Positions 23,901-36,942 of a stretch of DNA of 64,000 nucleotides are shown here, one piece after another. Every line of letters starts with the position of its first letter. Position 1 is the first letter of the stretch. The DNA lies in NCBI GenBank assembly GCA_024305405.1, contig JAKNDB010000104.1, forward strand, positions 1-64,000, written 5' to 3'. The notes under the pieces were generated by a model. It saw only the letters and a list, made by a program, of their open reading frames with translations. It had not been told where the DNA came from and did no database searches. The position numbers were made by a program, and so were the translations under genes. The DNA comes from Dirofilaria immitis (Eukaryota; Nematoda; Chromadorea; Rhabditida; Onchocercidae).

Positions 23901-26900
23901 ATTTTTACTGTTCATATAAAATATATAAAAGGATTACCTTTAGCTGCAGATGAAGCTCGTTCCGATATTTCGCCAGTATTCGTGGAACTTGCAGCACGCA
24001 GCGATTTATGCATTTCTGGAATTGGTGAGTATGTCTCCTCTCTACAAAATGATTAATTATTAGACGCATTAATAATTGAACGATCGAATGCAAGTCACTT
24101 ACATTCAAGTTACTTTATGATAACTTTTCACATTTCGTTCCTAAAGTTTTTAATCTCATTCAAGTCTCGAAATAAGATATCGACTTCAATTCACAATTAG
24201 ATTTCCATGTTTTTAAAATTTAAATTTCAAAAGAGCTCCGAATGTGATGATGGAATGTTTCAAATGATTTTGAATATTAACTATTGCGTGAAAAGTGATT
24301 TTGAACTTTAATATTATCTTAGAATGTCAACAAATGTTCATTTCGTCATCGATACAAAGTTGACAAAATGCGAAGTCCAATTACCTCCCCTCGCTCAATT
24401 CTCTGCAAATATTCGTTGATTCCATTTCGAGACGACAAGTTGTCACTTTTTCAATTTCCGTAGATGTAGGATCAGTTTCATCTTCTTGTTCAAATGAAAT
24501 TTTTTGTGTAACAATTTATCCATGTTTGATGCGATGTTATCTTCCGATTTAATTGGCAAATCATCATTTAAAGCAGCTGATCGCTTTTTCGACGATCTTC
24601 GATAGATATTGATTTCAACGGTAGTAGCATGTCTAGAGATTTTGGTAGTAGCTAATGCTGAATTATTTTCAGGAACATCACCAGCATTCTGCATATTTTG
24701 TTCGCTTTCTATGCGTACATCAGAAATAATATGTTCATTTCCTGCATTCAAAAGAATACCTGGATCTTCTTGTTCTTCATAACTTATAGTTGCTAGAGCT
24801 GTACGATTTTCCTGAATTAAAGGAATTTCATTTACTGGTTCAGTTTTATCCTGAAGATCTTCTATGTCCTCTTGCTCTTCGAAATAGTGTTCCACTTCAT
24901 TTACCGCTTTAGTTTTATTCTGTAGATCTATTTCATCTTGCTCTTCGAAACACTGTTCTACTTTATTTACTAATTCAGTTTTATTTTGTAGATCTATTTC
25001 CTCTTGCTCTTCGAAACAGTATTCCATTACTTTCTCATGACCTTTACTTTGTCTTTCCTGGCCATCCACAATATCCGAATCACTTTGTTCCTCAACTGAT
25101 ATATCATGTGGATTTTTTTCCTTTACAACATCAATAGATCCTCTTTTTTTCCCCTTATGTTCCTCTAAGGAAACTTCTTTGCTTGTATGCGTAAACTTCA
25201 AAGTATCCTGAAAAGAAAGATGGAGTTTTTAACCAATTAACGAAGGCGATTCTTTTCAGAGCGTGCTGAATAAAAAAGCAGTTTTCAATATTCAGGGAAA
25301 TAACTTATATTTGCAAAAATGAATTTAAATGAAATTTCTCCTCCTTTTCCGAAAAACATTGATTTACGCAAACAAGAATTAGCATTTAATTTATTAAGAA
25401 AAACAAGAAGATAGAAATTATCATGGAATACCAAATTGTGAGGATTCAAAAACTTGACATTATTCATTTTGAGAGGATCATCGTATTTCTGTTCTTCCAT
25501 CTGACTGGTATTTGAAGCATTACTGAAATATAAAACAGCTGAAATAGCTGTCATATCCACAAGTTTTTTTACTTTTTTCGGCTCAGTTAATTTATCAATA
25601 ATCAAAAACAAATTATTTTGAATAACACTGTACCTTTCACAATTAGATACAATTGAGTTTGGAAGATCGAAGCGAAGACTTTTGAACTGCGACTCTGTAA
25701 ACAAAACTTACATTTTACCAAAGAAATCTTAAAAACCTCAAAATCTTTCAAAAATTTTATTCACATCAAAAAGAATTTTTAAACCTCAATAAGAAAAATT
25801 TAATTTTAACAAAAATAATACCATCAGCTGATGCATTCTCATGCTGTCGCTCTTTTCGAGTTTTTAAAATCGAGGTTGGTAGAGGAACTGAAGAGAACTG
25901 ATCAGCAGTCGGTGATGCAAATAAATTCTCTGTTCGTATTCCAGGTACATGACGACGTCGTGGCGTCGGCGTTTGTAACAAGCGCTGAACATTTTCAAGA
26001 TCTTCTTTAGATAAAATCCTGAAAAATTCTGTTTATTTTTGAGAAGCTATATAATTTCCTAGGAACTAAATTAAATTCTTGAGAAAATTTATAAAATGAC
26101 CTCTCGTAATTCGAAATACGTCTGTCGTACACGGGACTTGTCGGGCAGTTAGTTGTTTTTGGAGTTACTTCTAACACAATGGGCTTGGAAACAACATCAT
26201 TTAATCGTCGTGGTGTTTCTAGTACTGCACGCTTGTCATGCGACCTTAAAAATAAATTTTTTTCTTTGTCAAACAATGAAAAATCCTATAAGGCTGAAGA
26301 ATCCAAAGAGCTGAATGATTGTATAAAATGATCATTACTCAATCCCGAAAGCACAAGTTCAGGAATAATCCATCACATTTTATTCATTTTCAGGTTTGAA
26401 AAATGATATATTTCTGAACACGGAGTTCTTTAAATTTTGTAAAAAGGAAAATTAAAATGACAATGAAGAATAAACTTTGAGCAGAAAACCAACCTTATAG
26501 CTGGTGATAAATACGGATGCGAAGCTGCCCACTGCTTGGGTGGCGTGTCCCTCACCATTTTTCCGCCATTAACTTAAAAAAATTTACACCTTTTAAAAAA
26601 TTCATTTCCTGAAAAATTCAATTTTCAATTGAAATGTGCTTTGTACCTGAATTTTGTACTGCCGGAAAAATACTACGTGGATATGTATTGTCCATCTGAA
26701 TTATTGGAAAGTCTTCCAAAATCTTTGCTGTCCACCGATCACAACGATCTATTAGAATTCCATTTTTTGGTTTTTCTGGCTGAAACCGCTGTTTTATTCA
26801 TTCATATAATCATTCCTTTCATCAAGAGAACAAATAACCAAATTTACAATTCACAAAATTTATCCAACTGTGAACTGAAGTATTTTAATTTCACAATATG

Positions 26901-29900
26901 TGTAATCAAGAATGATAAAAAACAATACATATGAGAAAACTTGCCGGTAAAAGACGAGCGAACATTTTGCGTCTTAAGCAAAAACGATTCCATTCACGAA
27001 TTCCGTTAGGCCTTTTCAACAAATTTTCTAAAGAAGCCAATTAATGCAATGAAGTCATTAAAGAAAATACAATAAAGATCCAAACTTCTAAAATTATTGC
27101 ACAAAAAAGACTACCCAATTTGCCCATCCAATTATTTATCATATTCGTCATTACTAGAAAATCAGAACTCTTTTAACTGAAATGTTATCATAAAGTATCA
27201 TATCACCTTTTATGAATTCAATTTCTTTTTGTTTAGAAGTAAACGTTTCATAAGTCGGTCAACCTCACAAATAGGTTCTTCTGCTTTTGTATCAGCACTC
27301 GCGATCCTCTTATGTTTGATAGCTGGTTCCTAAGCAAGAAAATATCATTTACCGACATTTACTTGCAAGGAAAATACTTCTACGAGAAAAGTCAGAAACG
27401 AAGTAATATGATATAATATAGCAAAGTAATATAGCTATACCCTGAACGCTTCAGCAAATCAAACTCATATTACATACTACCAGGTCACCAATAATCTGGT
27501 AACGAAGAACAGAACGATTGTATAGTTAAAATTTGATATTTTCTCTTGGCAGTCATATCTAATCTCATCACACGCAAATACGACTCAAGCAATATTGTTC
27601 AAAAGAACTTAAAGACGTGAAACCAAAAATTATGACAAATCTGTTGATACCAAGTTGCCAAGTTTAGAACATTGCTGACACATCAAATGATTTTAAGCAT
27701 TACGAATCATATTCATGTGGACAATACATCATTGAATATATATGTATAAGTGAAATTATATTACTGAAATTCAAAAATCTAACAGCTTTTTATAGCCCTT
27801 GAAACAAAACAGCAAAGTGAAGTGGTTACGAATACTAAATCTCGTAAAGAATTGTTATAGTATAGGTAACACCTCTAGTCCGCAGTCGTTTTTCCAATTC
27901 AGCTCTATTTGATTACACATCGCTTGATTCTTATATGGAAAGCGCCACTTAAAACGATCAAAAACTTTTGGCTCCTAAAATTTTATTTTAAATTGTGAAC
28001 AATGAAAAAAATTTTGGTCTCTTACACATTTCCGTTCAAATATTTGTGATCAAAGAGATGAAAATTCAATGTTCGTGAATAACTCATTTCTTTTTAATGA
28101 CTTCAAAAATAATTTAAATTTCTATGAAATTGCAAACCTTGCCCACAAGATCATCATAATCAAGTAGAAAATATCCAATCAGCTTATATTTTGATGTTTC
28201 GGTGATCTTTATTGCAAGTATAGCCGAAAGCAGAGCCTAAAAGTATTTTGCAACTAAAGTATATGCTTTTATTAAGTTAACCACATTAATTATATTGCAG
28301 TCGAAATATGCTGACATAAATTATCATATAAGCCTCAAATAAATTAGGGACGGCGCTACTACTCACGATACTGAATCCATATAATTCAAACTATAGACAA
28401 ATATAATAGTTGGTTGATAGTATGAAAACTAGCACTGTCAGCTTCTTTTTCAGAGAATTTAATATAAATTTAGAAAAGTCGTCAGATATGCCAGCTGAAT
28501 AAATAAATTCAAAAATTCGCAATATTATTAAAACTTACACCAATTGAATTTGGTGGATACCATTCATCAGCAGTTAGACCACACCAAAAAATTTCGTCAG
28601 GGCAAGCACTTTGCATTTCTTCAAGCAAATTTACTATATATAATTTGCTGCTGAAAGGAAAGGCGATAATGTGGAAATCACTTGATCAATTTATTGATTT
28701 ATCTGCCAAAATCTTTTCTACGCCTTGCTTTCGCTTATTAATTGCAGTGTTTCATTTACTTAACTGGAATATAACAATATAATCAACATGTTTCCAGGAT
28801 GTTTAACAGTTAAAGATTCGTCTCGACTAAAATTTGGGGAGAGAAGGATGATATGAAGAAAGAACGGACGGTAGTGATAATGAAGAATCCAATATTAATT
28901 TGAACACCAAAATTTATTCCTGAACTAACCCGGGAGCTGAACGCTGTTTACGTTCATCCACTTTTGCTTTCATACGTGCATTAAGAGCAGTATAATTTTT
29001 TAGTGGAAGCAATCCTCCATGATGAAAAAGAAAAACAATATTCGTGTAGAAAACCAAATTCTTTGATGCCATCATATTATAATTTGCAGTCGTTGCTTCT
29101 GCAACTTTTTCTGCAAAAAAATCCAAGATTTTCAATATTGAATTTTAGCTAATAAACAAATGTTGCTTTTCCATATTCTCCATAAATAATTGGTGAAATT
29201 ATTTCTCAAAATATGATATAAGAAAATCATCGAATATTAAAAAAGAACTGTTTTTTTTTGCTGATCATTGGAAAGTTATATATGAATATGCAAGCGCATT
29301 AAAAAAAATAATAAAGTCAACGAACCTGACGGTACTCTTTTCGAAATTTCAGCAAATAGTTCAGCAGCACAATGAAAAACCGATGCACTAGTTCGCAACC
29401 AGTACATGTCTGCAGCTGATAATGCTCGTGGGATACGATCAAACCACGGTTCTGCTGAAAGTAAGCAGTGTAAATATTCTAAGTAGAAAATACAAATAAT
29501 AGCAAATACATTTATTAAAAACGAATACGCTATTTTTATTCTCTCAGAAAAAAATTTTGTTTTTTCTTGCTTTTTCATTTTTGTAACAAAATATTAGAAA
29601 CGACACACAACTTCTGAAGTGATAATTTTTTCTATGAAATCTCGATTTCTCAGCTTCGTAATCTGTCTGTTTTATTAAGTTTTATCTTGGTTATCTAAGA
29701 CAGAAAGATTAAAATTCAAAACATCTTCAGACACACAACAGACAATACACATACGCACACGCGCACCCATGTACATACCACGTACACTCACATAAACACG
29801 TATATATATGTATATATAATATATATGCAGTACTTCCATTGATCATATTGACAATCCGAATTCGTCTTTTCCATTTCGTACAATTCTATTCTCTTTTACA

Positions 29901-32900
29901 TGATCAGTATAAAAAAAATTAGCATACAAAACTTCATATAATGTCTAGTTATAGATTTTTTCTACATTTATATATATTTTTCATCAAATTTGTGTTGAAT
30001 TTCATAACTTAAGAATCTCAAATTGAAAAGATTTCGTCAAAATCTAAGTTCTAGTTAGTAGTTCGATCAAATTAATAACGTAAAAGCTTACAAAGTTCAT
30101 CGAATTTTTGTTTTGCATTAACAACTTCTTTCCATATAAGCGAAGCAATTTGATGGATGGTATGGTAATTTGGACATATGATAATGTTTTTTCTGATTGT
30201 ATCATTGATTTCACCGTTGAATAACAGTGATGAGATGACTATCGATTCCTGATTACAAAATTATTCAATTTGTAAAACCTGTTCAAACCACCTCGGTCAT
30301 CAATAATTTAATTCAGTACTGAATAAATCGGAAGAATCACTGACTGGTAAGTACTACCGATACTGTTTTTCCGAATTTTGAATGTTCGCGGGGAAAAAAA
30401 ACGTGAGATAGTACTGTATTTTATTCCTTTACGATAGGAGGTAAGCTACCACCGTACTTTATTCTTTTGGCATGGGAGTTAACCTCTGTTAAATAAATAG
30501 ATAATCCTAATCACTCTATCGTTGAGTTTTTCAAGCTCTTTATCTCGGTTCTCGTGAACGAAAATGTATTATTTAAAAATAACTAATAATCTAAAACTCA
30601 AAATTTTCAATTGTTTCGAAAAAATCTCAAAAATACATTTTCTAGCGGCACCGTTGATGTCTGACAGTTATCAGAAATATCGGCAGATGTCTTTGCAAGG
30701 CCAACTGAATTTAAATATGAGCACGCAAGAGCAGATTTTTGCCCAATTGCATCTTCGAAGTTTTCATCAAGCCATTTCAATACCTACAACAAATAGTTTT
30801 CGCAGTGAAATATAATTATTATAGAATAAATAACTTCAGGATTTTTGGAATTTTAGAAGAAGGTATTTATTTCATTGTCAAAGTCAATTGTCTGAAAATA
30901 TGGAATGTCATTTCATTATGAAAATGTATTGTATTTATTGTATTTATATGCATTTAGTTAAGGTGAGGGACATAAGATATTTGAATAGCTGATTGTCGTG
31001 GAATCGATTCATCGATGGAACATTTCAAATTTCGGAATTTCCGAAAAAAATTAGAATTGATTTCATTAATATTCTCTCATAAAAATATGCCTGAAAATTC
31101 AAAAAAACTACTTAACTGAATTTACATTTTTTACCCGACCACAGAAATTATGAAGCTGATGCATGGTGTTGGAACATAAAAAAATGCATAATATAATGTG
31201 AGCTTCCCGAAAATCTAACGCAATTTGTTTTTTATAATACTCATTTCATTAATGACTAATTACTCTGAAAATCCCAATAAATGCAAAGAGAAACCTACAA
31301 CTTTCTGTATGGATGGCACGAATATCGTAAATTCGAGATTTCCATTGAATGCGACAATTTCGAATGAATATGATGGTGCAAATATGAAAAAATCGTTTGT
31401 TTCGCTGTATGGACTTTGGTGCTGCCAAACACCAGAATAATTTACCAAATAGTCCTTTGAAAAATTTTTAAAATCAGAAAAAATTTTGTCACTGAATTCT
31501 GATATCATTTACTGCTAGTTCTAAATACATTACCCCAATGTAAGTTTTAGTAAAGCCCATGACAAACTAATCCCCAGCAAGCTATGTGAAAATGATTAAA
31601 GTAACAAAATAAAAACTCACAAGACAGGTCTGCTCATTATTGGTAATCGGTAATGTAAATAAACACAAAAATGGATTAAATTTCAGGAATGATTCTGTAA
31701 AAATGACTTGTCGAGGTAAACGCTTGTAGTAAAAGGCATTTAAATCGAAAAGCGCACCCTAAAAATTATATTTTAATAGATTCGTAAGTCACACTGAAAG
31801 TGCGCTGTGGATAGATTATTTAATATTATGTTATAGTTTACTAAGCTTTACGCAATTTGATAGTAATGAATAATAATAAATGGTCATAATCTTGTAACTA
31901 TATCAAACTTAACAAATAATAATACCAAACTTAACAAATAATACCTCCACATTGCTATTAGTAGTTTTCCAAATCATCAGCACACGAGAAGTATCAGTCA
32001 CATTTACACGTAAAAAAGATTCCTCAGTATTCGGTAGTCTATAACAACATCTTTAAAACTCAGGAAAATATAATTAATATTATGGATTTTAATTGCACAT
32101 AAATAATAAAATAGCATATTATTGATATTTTCCGGAATCAAAAATATTCTGGAATGCTTTGAATTCATCCAATATAAAAAAATTTTTTTCCTCTAGTTCT
32201 CATCATTCAATTCAAGCAAAACATTGCATCCTTTCGTGATCCACTCGTCAAAGTAAAGAAGAGAGCATTTGAGAGAGCATGATTACTGATTAATAAATTA
32301 CCGTTCCGAAATGTTATTCTTGGCGGTATGTTCTCTAGAAAGAGGTGATACAATAGTTCGGAAAGAAAGCCATTCAGTGCAATTTTCTGGACACCACTAT
32401 AAGATCATTTCATAACTTATCAAATTCAACCAAAAATGATATCAAATTTCTTGAAATCTTTCAAACTGTATAAAGAAAAGGTAGAAAAATAATACTGAAT
32501 CTTTTTTAAATTAAAGAAAATTCTCAAAGAAAATATCCGCGAAATTAAATCAACAGCTTACCGTAAGATAACTTATAATCACTAAATCATTGAAAGTCCA
32601 CTCATTAGGAAGGTGTCCTTCATCATTTGGAAAATTAATTACAAACAACATCACGTAAGGATTTTTCCGCTTTCTGAAATCTATCAATAAATGATTTGAA
32701 ATATTAAACGATCTAATAAATATAACATTTCTGTAGCAGGGCATGGATAAGATTTAATAAGCTAATAACAAGGTAAGCGATATTCAAAAAAAAGGCAATC
32801 AAAATCATGATAAAACTATTTTTTCTTATTAGTCCCACTATTTCATAAGTGAAATAAAAAATTGAGAACAAAATCGATAAAACTATACCCTCTAGAATAA

Positions 32901-35006
32901 GCAACCCAGAGATATAAGACAGGACGTGGATCATCCATTGGTTCTTGGCATGAAAAACTATAAATTGGAGAAGACGAGTAATAATATGACGCACTGAAAA
33001 GAAGAAAAAATTAATTGAACATTTGATATTGCAGTAATTTCGTTTCATTCCTCAACAACTTATGAAAAAATACTTATGCTCTCTTCTTATCGAATAAAAC
33101 AACAACATTATAATCAGGAGAAGATGGATAAAAAACAGTTCAATAGTTTCAATTTTTCCCAAATTAGATACTTTAATAAGATTTAATCAATAAATAAAAA
33201 GATTTAATTCATTATAAACGAAATTCCTATATTTCAGTGAATTCTGAGACACTTTAAGTAATAAACTCACTCATTGCCATTAACAAGATTAACGGTAATG
33301 AAAGCACCACAAGAAAAACCGATAATGACTGTCCTGCACCGTTCCAAATAAATTATAGCTGTGATATGTATCTCATCTGGAATCCAAAAAGATAAACTCT
33401 AGTCGTAATTTTAAACAATATATCCGTCTCTTGCTCTAGAATCCAGAAAAAAGTTGGCTAAAGGAACAACTGTCTGGATAAACTTCTGGAGTTAAAAGTT
33501 TATAAAGCTCATAAAATTCGATTGCATGTTGTCATTTCAAAATTTGCTAACCAAAATATACGATTTTTTCAACGTTCGTCACTACATTAATATTCTACCA
33601 GTCATTATGAATCCATCAAATAATGAACCTACCAATACTAATAGGATATACTGCACCGTTATTAGCCACAAAATTAAATCTTCCATGTGAGATAAAAGTT
33701 TCTGCAAAGAAATGAATAGATGCACTCACATTAATCAAAAATTCTGATTCAGAATATCGTATATTCCTTTTGCAATATTTTATGCTAGAAGTGCATACTA
33801 CTCACTGACTCTTCATTATTTAAAAATTTATCTTTCTTATGAAGAACCGAAAAGAGTGATAAGTCCAGTTTTTAATCTTCTTGACTTTTATACTCAAGCT
33901 AATTTTTCGAAAGTATATACACTTATTTCTTGCTTTTATCAAAAATAATCACTGATTCAACGCTATACGAAAACATACTGCATAAATTGCTGGAAAATGG
34001 AGCTTTTCCCAATTCTGGATCAGTTACGTCTGGTAAATCGATTCCGAAATGTGCCAAATAACAATCCCCACCATAGGTGCCAACTGCTACTAAGTGTGGA
34101 GAATTCTTTAAATTTCCATGCAAGCATTCAATTTCATTTTTTTCGTTGCATCAAGAACTGTCACCACTTTACTGATCTGAAAATAATTCAACTGCCGCAT
34201 GAGATTAACATTCAGAAACATATTTCTTGTTAAATACAAGGAAAATGTTTAAAAGTATGGAAAACTCGGCCGTCTCAGAAGAAATCGGATATGTGTTAAA
34301 CTTAATTTCCGTCTATCGCTGAATAACTTCTTTTAATTGCTTCTAATTCATCCTTCGAATAATTTGAAACTTGCAAATTATTTGTAAGTCTATAATATAT
34401 TTTAAAGAATCAATGAAACCTTTCTACGTATTAATATTTTTTAATAATTCGACTCATTTTGATGCTATAATAAGCTAGAAAATATTCGTCACTTTGTTCG
34501 TTATTCACTGCCATTACTATACCGGAGCTTCCATCTAAAATAAAAAGTTTGTTCGTACACTATGAAAAAAAAAATTTTCATAGTGTATCCACATTATATC
34601 GATAAACGAGGATCAAAAGCTTTACGGATAGGTGAAAGCCTCTCCATCATGCAATTATGCTGTTATGATCTTATCAGAATAAAGTGTTATAATCGTAATG
34701 AACTGCAACAATTTACCCCGAAATGGTAGACTGCAAGCATCAACAATAGTACAGCTGCTGCGAAACCCACAAGAATATAATATCGGTGATTTATAATAAA
34801 TTTGACGCATTAACATACAATTTTTTCGGATTATACAATACCAATCCGTGTATTCTCCTGAAAATAATTACCTTTGCTTAATAAATTTCTTTTAAAGCAA
34901 AATTTGGTTTTGGGAATTTCAATCTAAACCTATCTTGCCTAAAAAAACGCTTACTTAAATAATATAATTTCCAAACAGAATCATCCAGTGATTCAAAATT
35001 TCCCAT
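20955..35006 (-). CDS. mel-28: Nucleoporin ELYS / MEL-28
   Basis: ELYS binds chromatin and seeds nuclear pores after mitosis. About 37 exons. N-terminal exons: 35006-34955 (MGNFESLDDSVWKLYYL), 34857-34717, from 34534 (GIVMAVNNEQSDEYFLAYYS), about 34110-33940 (VAVGTYGGDCYLAHFG), about 33377-33280 (CRTVIIGFSCGAFITVNLVN), about 32390-32300, 32040-31945 and about 31760-31620 (GALFDLNAFYYKRLP, equal to the LFDINRWYxxQMP motif of vertebrate ELYS). Helical domain: about 30245-30090 (SLIWKEVVNAKQKFDELC, matching WxWNKVVLTKEEFDRLC) and about 29115-28920 (FHHGGLLPLKN, matching FSHSGLLPEG). Linker: 26785-26643, 26573-26497, 26245-26095 and 26020-25820 with a SILK motif. The tail (25694-20955) is acidic repeats, TPKR/RS repeats, basic cassettes and a last exon KTVAQVLEEKMK-stop. 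The family is certain; exact exon borders and the first exon are less so. Confidence 0.92.
21717..21770 (-). repeat. 54-nt cassette exon, copy 2 (ELYS tail)
   Basis: An exon of exactly 54 nt ending SHPMLTRSARK with phase 1 at its 3' end. It pairs with copies at 23116-23169 and 16362-16415. Confidence 0.75.
22395..22990 (-). repeat. ELYS tail TPKR / RS repeat exon
   Basis: About four to five imperfect units of roughly 40 residues. Each runs RSRETTPKRLTRATSLAEGS then PKTEKTRRK with small changes. The T-P-K-R and S-P-K sites fit proline-directed (CDK) kinases and the units are very basic, so they may bind DNA or nucleosomes in a cell-cycle-dependent way (inference). The repeat makes a long open frame on the opposite strand that is not a gene. 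Confidence 0.75.
23116..23169 (-). repeat. 54-nt cassette exon, copy 1 (ELYS tail)
   Basis: Encodes DSEISTSSHRMFTRSAAK between a CCAG acceptor and an AAAG|GTATT donor. Same length, phase and C-terminal TRSAxK as the other two copies. A longer relative ending ASSAAK lies at about 24040-23937. Confidence 0.75.
24845..25035 (-). repeat. Acidic FEEQ / DLQNKT repeats in the ELYS tail
   Basis: Three units of 24-27 residues: FEEQEEIDLQNKTELVNKVE, FEEQDEIDLQNKTKAVNEVE and FEEQEDIEDLQDKTEPVNE. They sit in one long exon (about 25201-24443) that is strongly acidic, in contrast to the basic repeats that follow. Confidence 0.75.
25669..25873 (-). other. Candidate PP1-docking pair (SILK and RVxF-like) in ELYS
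   Basis: The SILK tetrapeptide is encoded at 25873-25862 (context LPTSILKTRK). After the next splice junction (phase 1, AD|ESQF) comes KSLRF at 25683-25669, an RVxF-like site with Leu in place of Val. SILK followed by RVxF is the usual order in PP1 partners, and ELYS/MEL-28 is known to recruit PP1. Confidence 0.6.
29730..29832. repeat. CA/TA microsatellite in an ELYS intron
   Basis: Runs of ACACA, CGCACA and TATATA over about 100 bp. Confidence 0.85.
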
Positions 35007-35009
35007 GCA

Positions 35010-36940
35010 AAAAATGTCAGCATTTTATAGTAGAATAATAATTATATAAAAAATATTAAGAAACGAAGTTCAGACACCAAGAACAACTTTCACTTTAAAT
35101 TGTTTCTCAAATTTAATAACTGTTAATTAATAATTTCTGAAATGTATCTTATAAATGACCAAATATGCTATTGATTCGTAATCAGATTAGGTAAAGACTT
35201 TTCTGAATCTAAACCTATACTATGAAATAATTAAGAGTAATTTTCAATTAAGGCAGTATCACCTTGTTGTGTCAGAAATTTTCCCATATTTCGTTTCTTG
35301 TTTTTCACTAATCACTTTCACTTTTTTCACCGTACCCTGTTGCTTTAGCATAGTCTTTCTGCAATAATTAATAATACAGATAATTTAAATAAAAATTAAA
35401 AGCGAAGGATAATTTATGACAAGAAAATGAAGAATACAATCACAATAGATGCAAATTACAAATTATACGAAATATCGAAATTCTCCAAAAATAAAACAAT
35501 AATTAACAATGCTATACAAACCATTAAACTATTGTAAAAATAAAACAGTAATTAATTTTAATTAAAAGATGAACTAAAAAGTTCTGAGAAAATGTTTTTT
35601 TAAATATTTCTTTATAGTCATAGTTTCAGCAGAGATTAAGAGTAAAACCAATAAATAAGACTGAACAGTTAATAAGGACTGATGCAGAGTAGGAGAATAA
35701 TATATGAAGATTATTCAGATTGAAGAAACATAAAAATGACAGACGTAGAGACGAGAACAGTCAAACAAATTAATAAATAAAACCAACCGAAAATATAATG
35801 AGCCAGTCCTCTTTCACTTAAAAATGCGCTAATTATTTAAATGAGCAATCACTTCGCTACAGCAAGAAAAAGAGTACGGATAAAGATGACAGTGGCTAGA
35901 TGGTAAAAGTTGTACAAAAAGAGTTTTTGAATTTGTAGAGAAGTGATTCATGTTGCGAAAAATGAATAATCAAAAATTTCGATTAGTAAACTAATAAGCT
36001 TTATTAAATTACTCGATGGTTAAGATATCTATTAACACAATTATACATGTAGAATATTTATAATGGTTAAGCATAAGCAATGATATTCATAATTCACAAA
36101 TTTATCTACGACAATGTTCCGTTATTCTTGAAATTACAACAGATAAAGAGGGATTGAATTCTTTTTTATTTCTTCAAATTTAAAATTATAAACTTTCTTA
36201 ATGTCAAATATGAATTATATTCAAAAATAAAATCTAATTTACATGCATATATCAAATAAGAGATAGATCATTTGATTACATATGAAAGTTATATGATTTT
36301 TTTATACATGTATGAATATGTGTGTACGGCATTTACAAAAATTTTTATATCTACATTTCTGTTTTATATACAACCTTAAATTATTGTATCTTTCATACTT
36401 CAAAACGATAGATTTTGAGTCATTCGTACTTTTTTAAAACGGTATTGATCGGTTGATCGTACAATATTCGAGAATGGGTTCATTGGATCAAATTTCATTT
36501 TATCAAATTCGCGATGATCTTAATGAAAGTATTGATTTTATTTTATTTCAAACTATGTGAAATACTCTTTTGCAATTATTCTTGCATTCAATTCAATTCC
36601 ATTTCTATTTTTTGTCCAATTTTCATCATTTTTATTTTTATAAAATTTTGTAAATTTTATAAAAATAAAAATAGAAAAAGTAAAATGATATTTCTATTCA
36701 TTTCAAATAATTCATTTTCTTCTGTTCTTTTTCCTCGTATAATCAAAGACAAAATTTTATAAAAATAAAAATAGAAAAGTAAAATGATATTTCTATTCAT
36801 TTCAAATAATTCATTTTCTTCTGTTCTTTTTCCTCGTATAATCAAAGTTTATCTATTATACTTTTTAAAAATTAAACTTTTAGAAAAAAATAATCAATGT
36901 TTATTTGCAATACTTTTACAATAATATCTGATCTAATTGT
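35010..36940. other. Non-coding interval between ELYS and the membrane protein gene
   Basis: AT-rich. No exon recognised. It contains the shared upstream region of two divergent genes and a 100-bp direct repeat at its right end. Confidence 0.5.
36652..36846. repeat. About 100-bp direct repeat, two copies
   Basis: Copies 36652-36751 and 36752-36846 are nearly identical, differing by one A in an A-run and at the ends. They share AAATGATATTTCTATTC and TTTCCTCGTATAATCAAAG. The reading frames across them are not genes. Confidence 0.9.
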
Positions 36941-36942
36941 AG

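Noticed and set aside
30564..30815. Plus-strand frame near 30.6-30.8 kb
   Set aside because: The minus strand reads VLKWLDENFEDAIGQ...VPLE between splice sites and fits the ELYS gene, so the plus frame is a shadow.
31225..31440. Plus-strand frame at 31.2-31.4 kb
   Set aside because: Antisense to an ELYS exon (VNYSGVWQHQSPYSETNDFF on minus).
36657..36845. Open frames with internal peptide repeat at 36.5-36.85 kb
   Set aside because: They simply run through the 100-bp direct repeat in AT-rich DNA.
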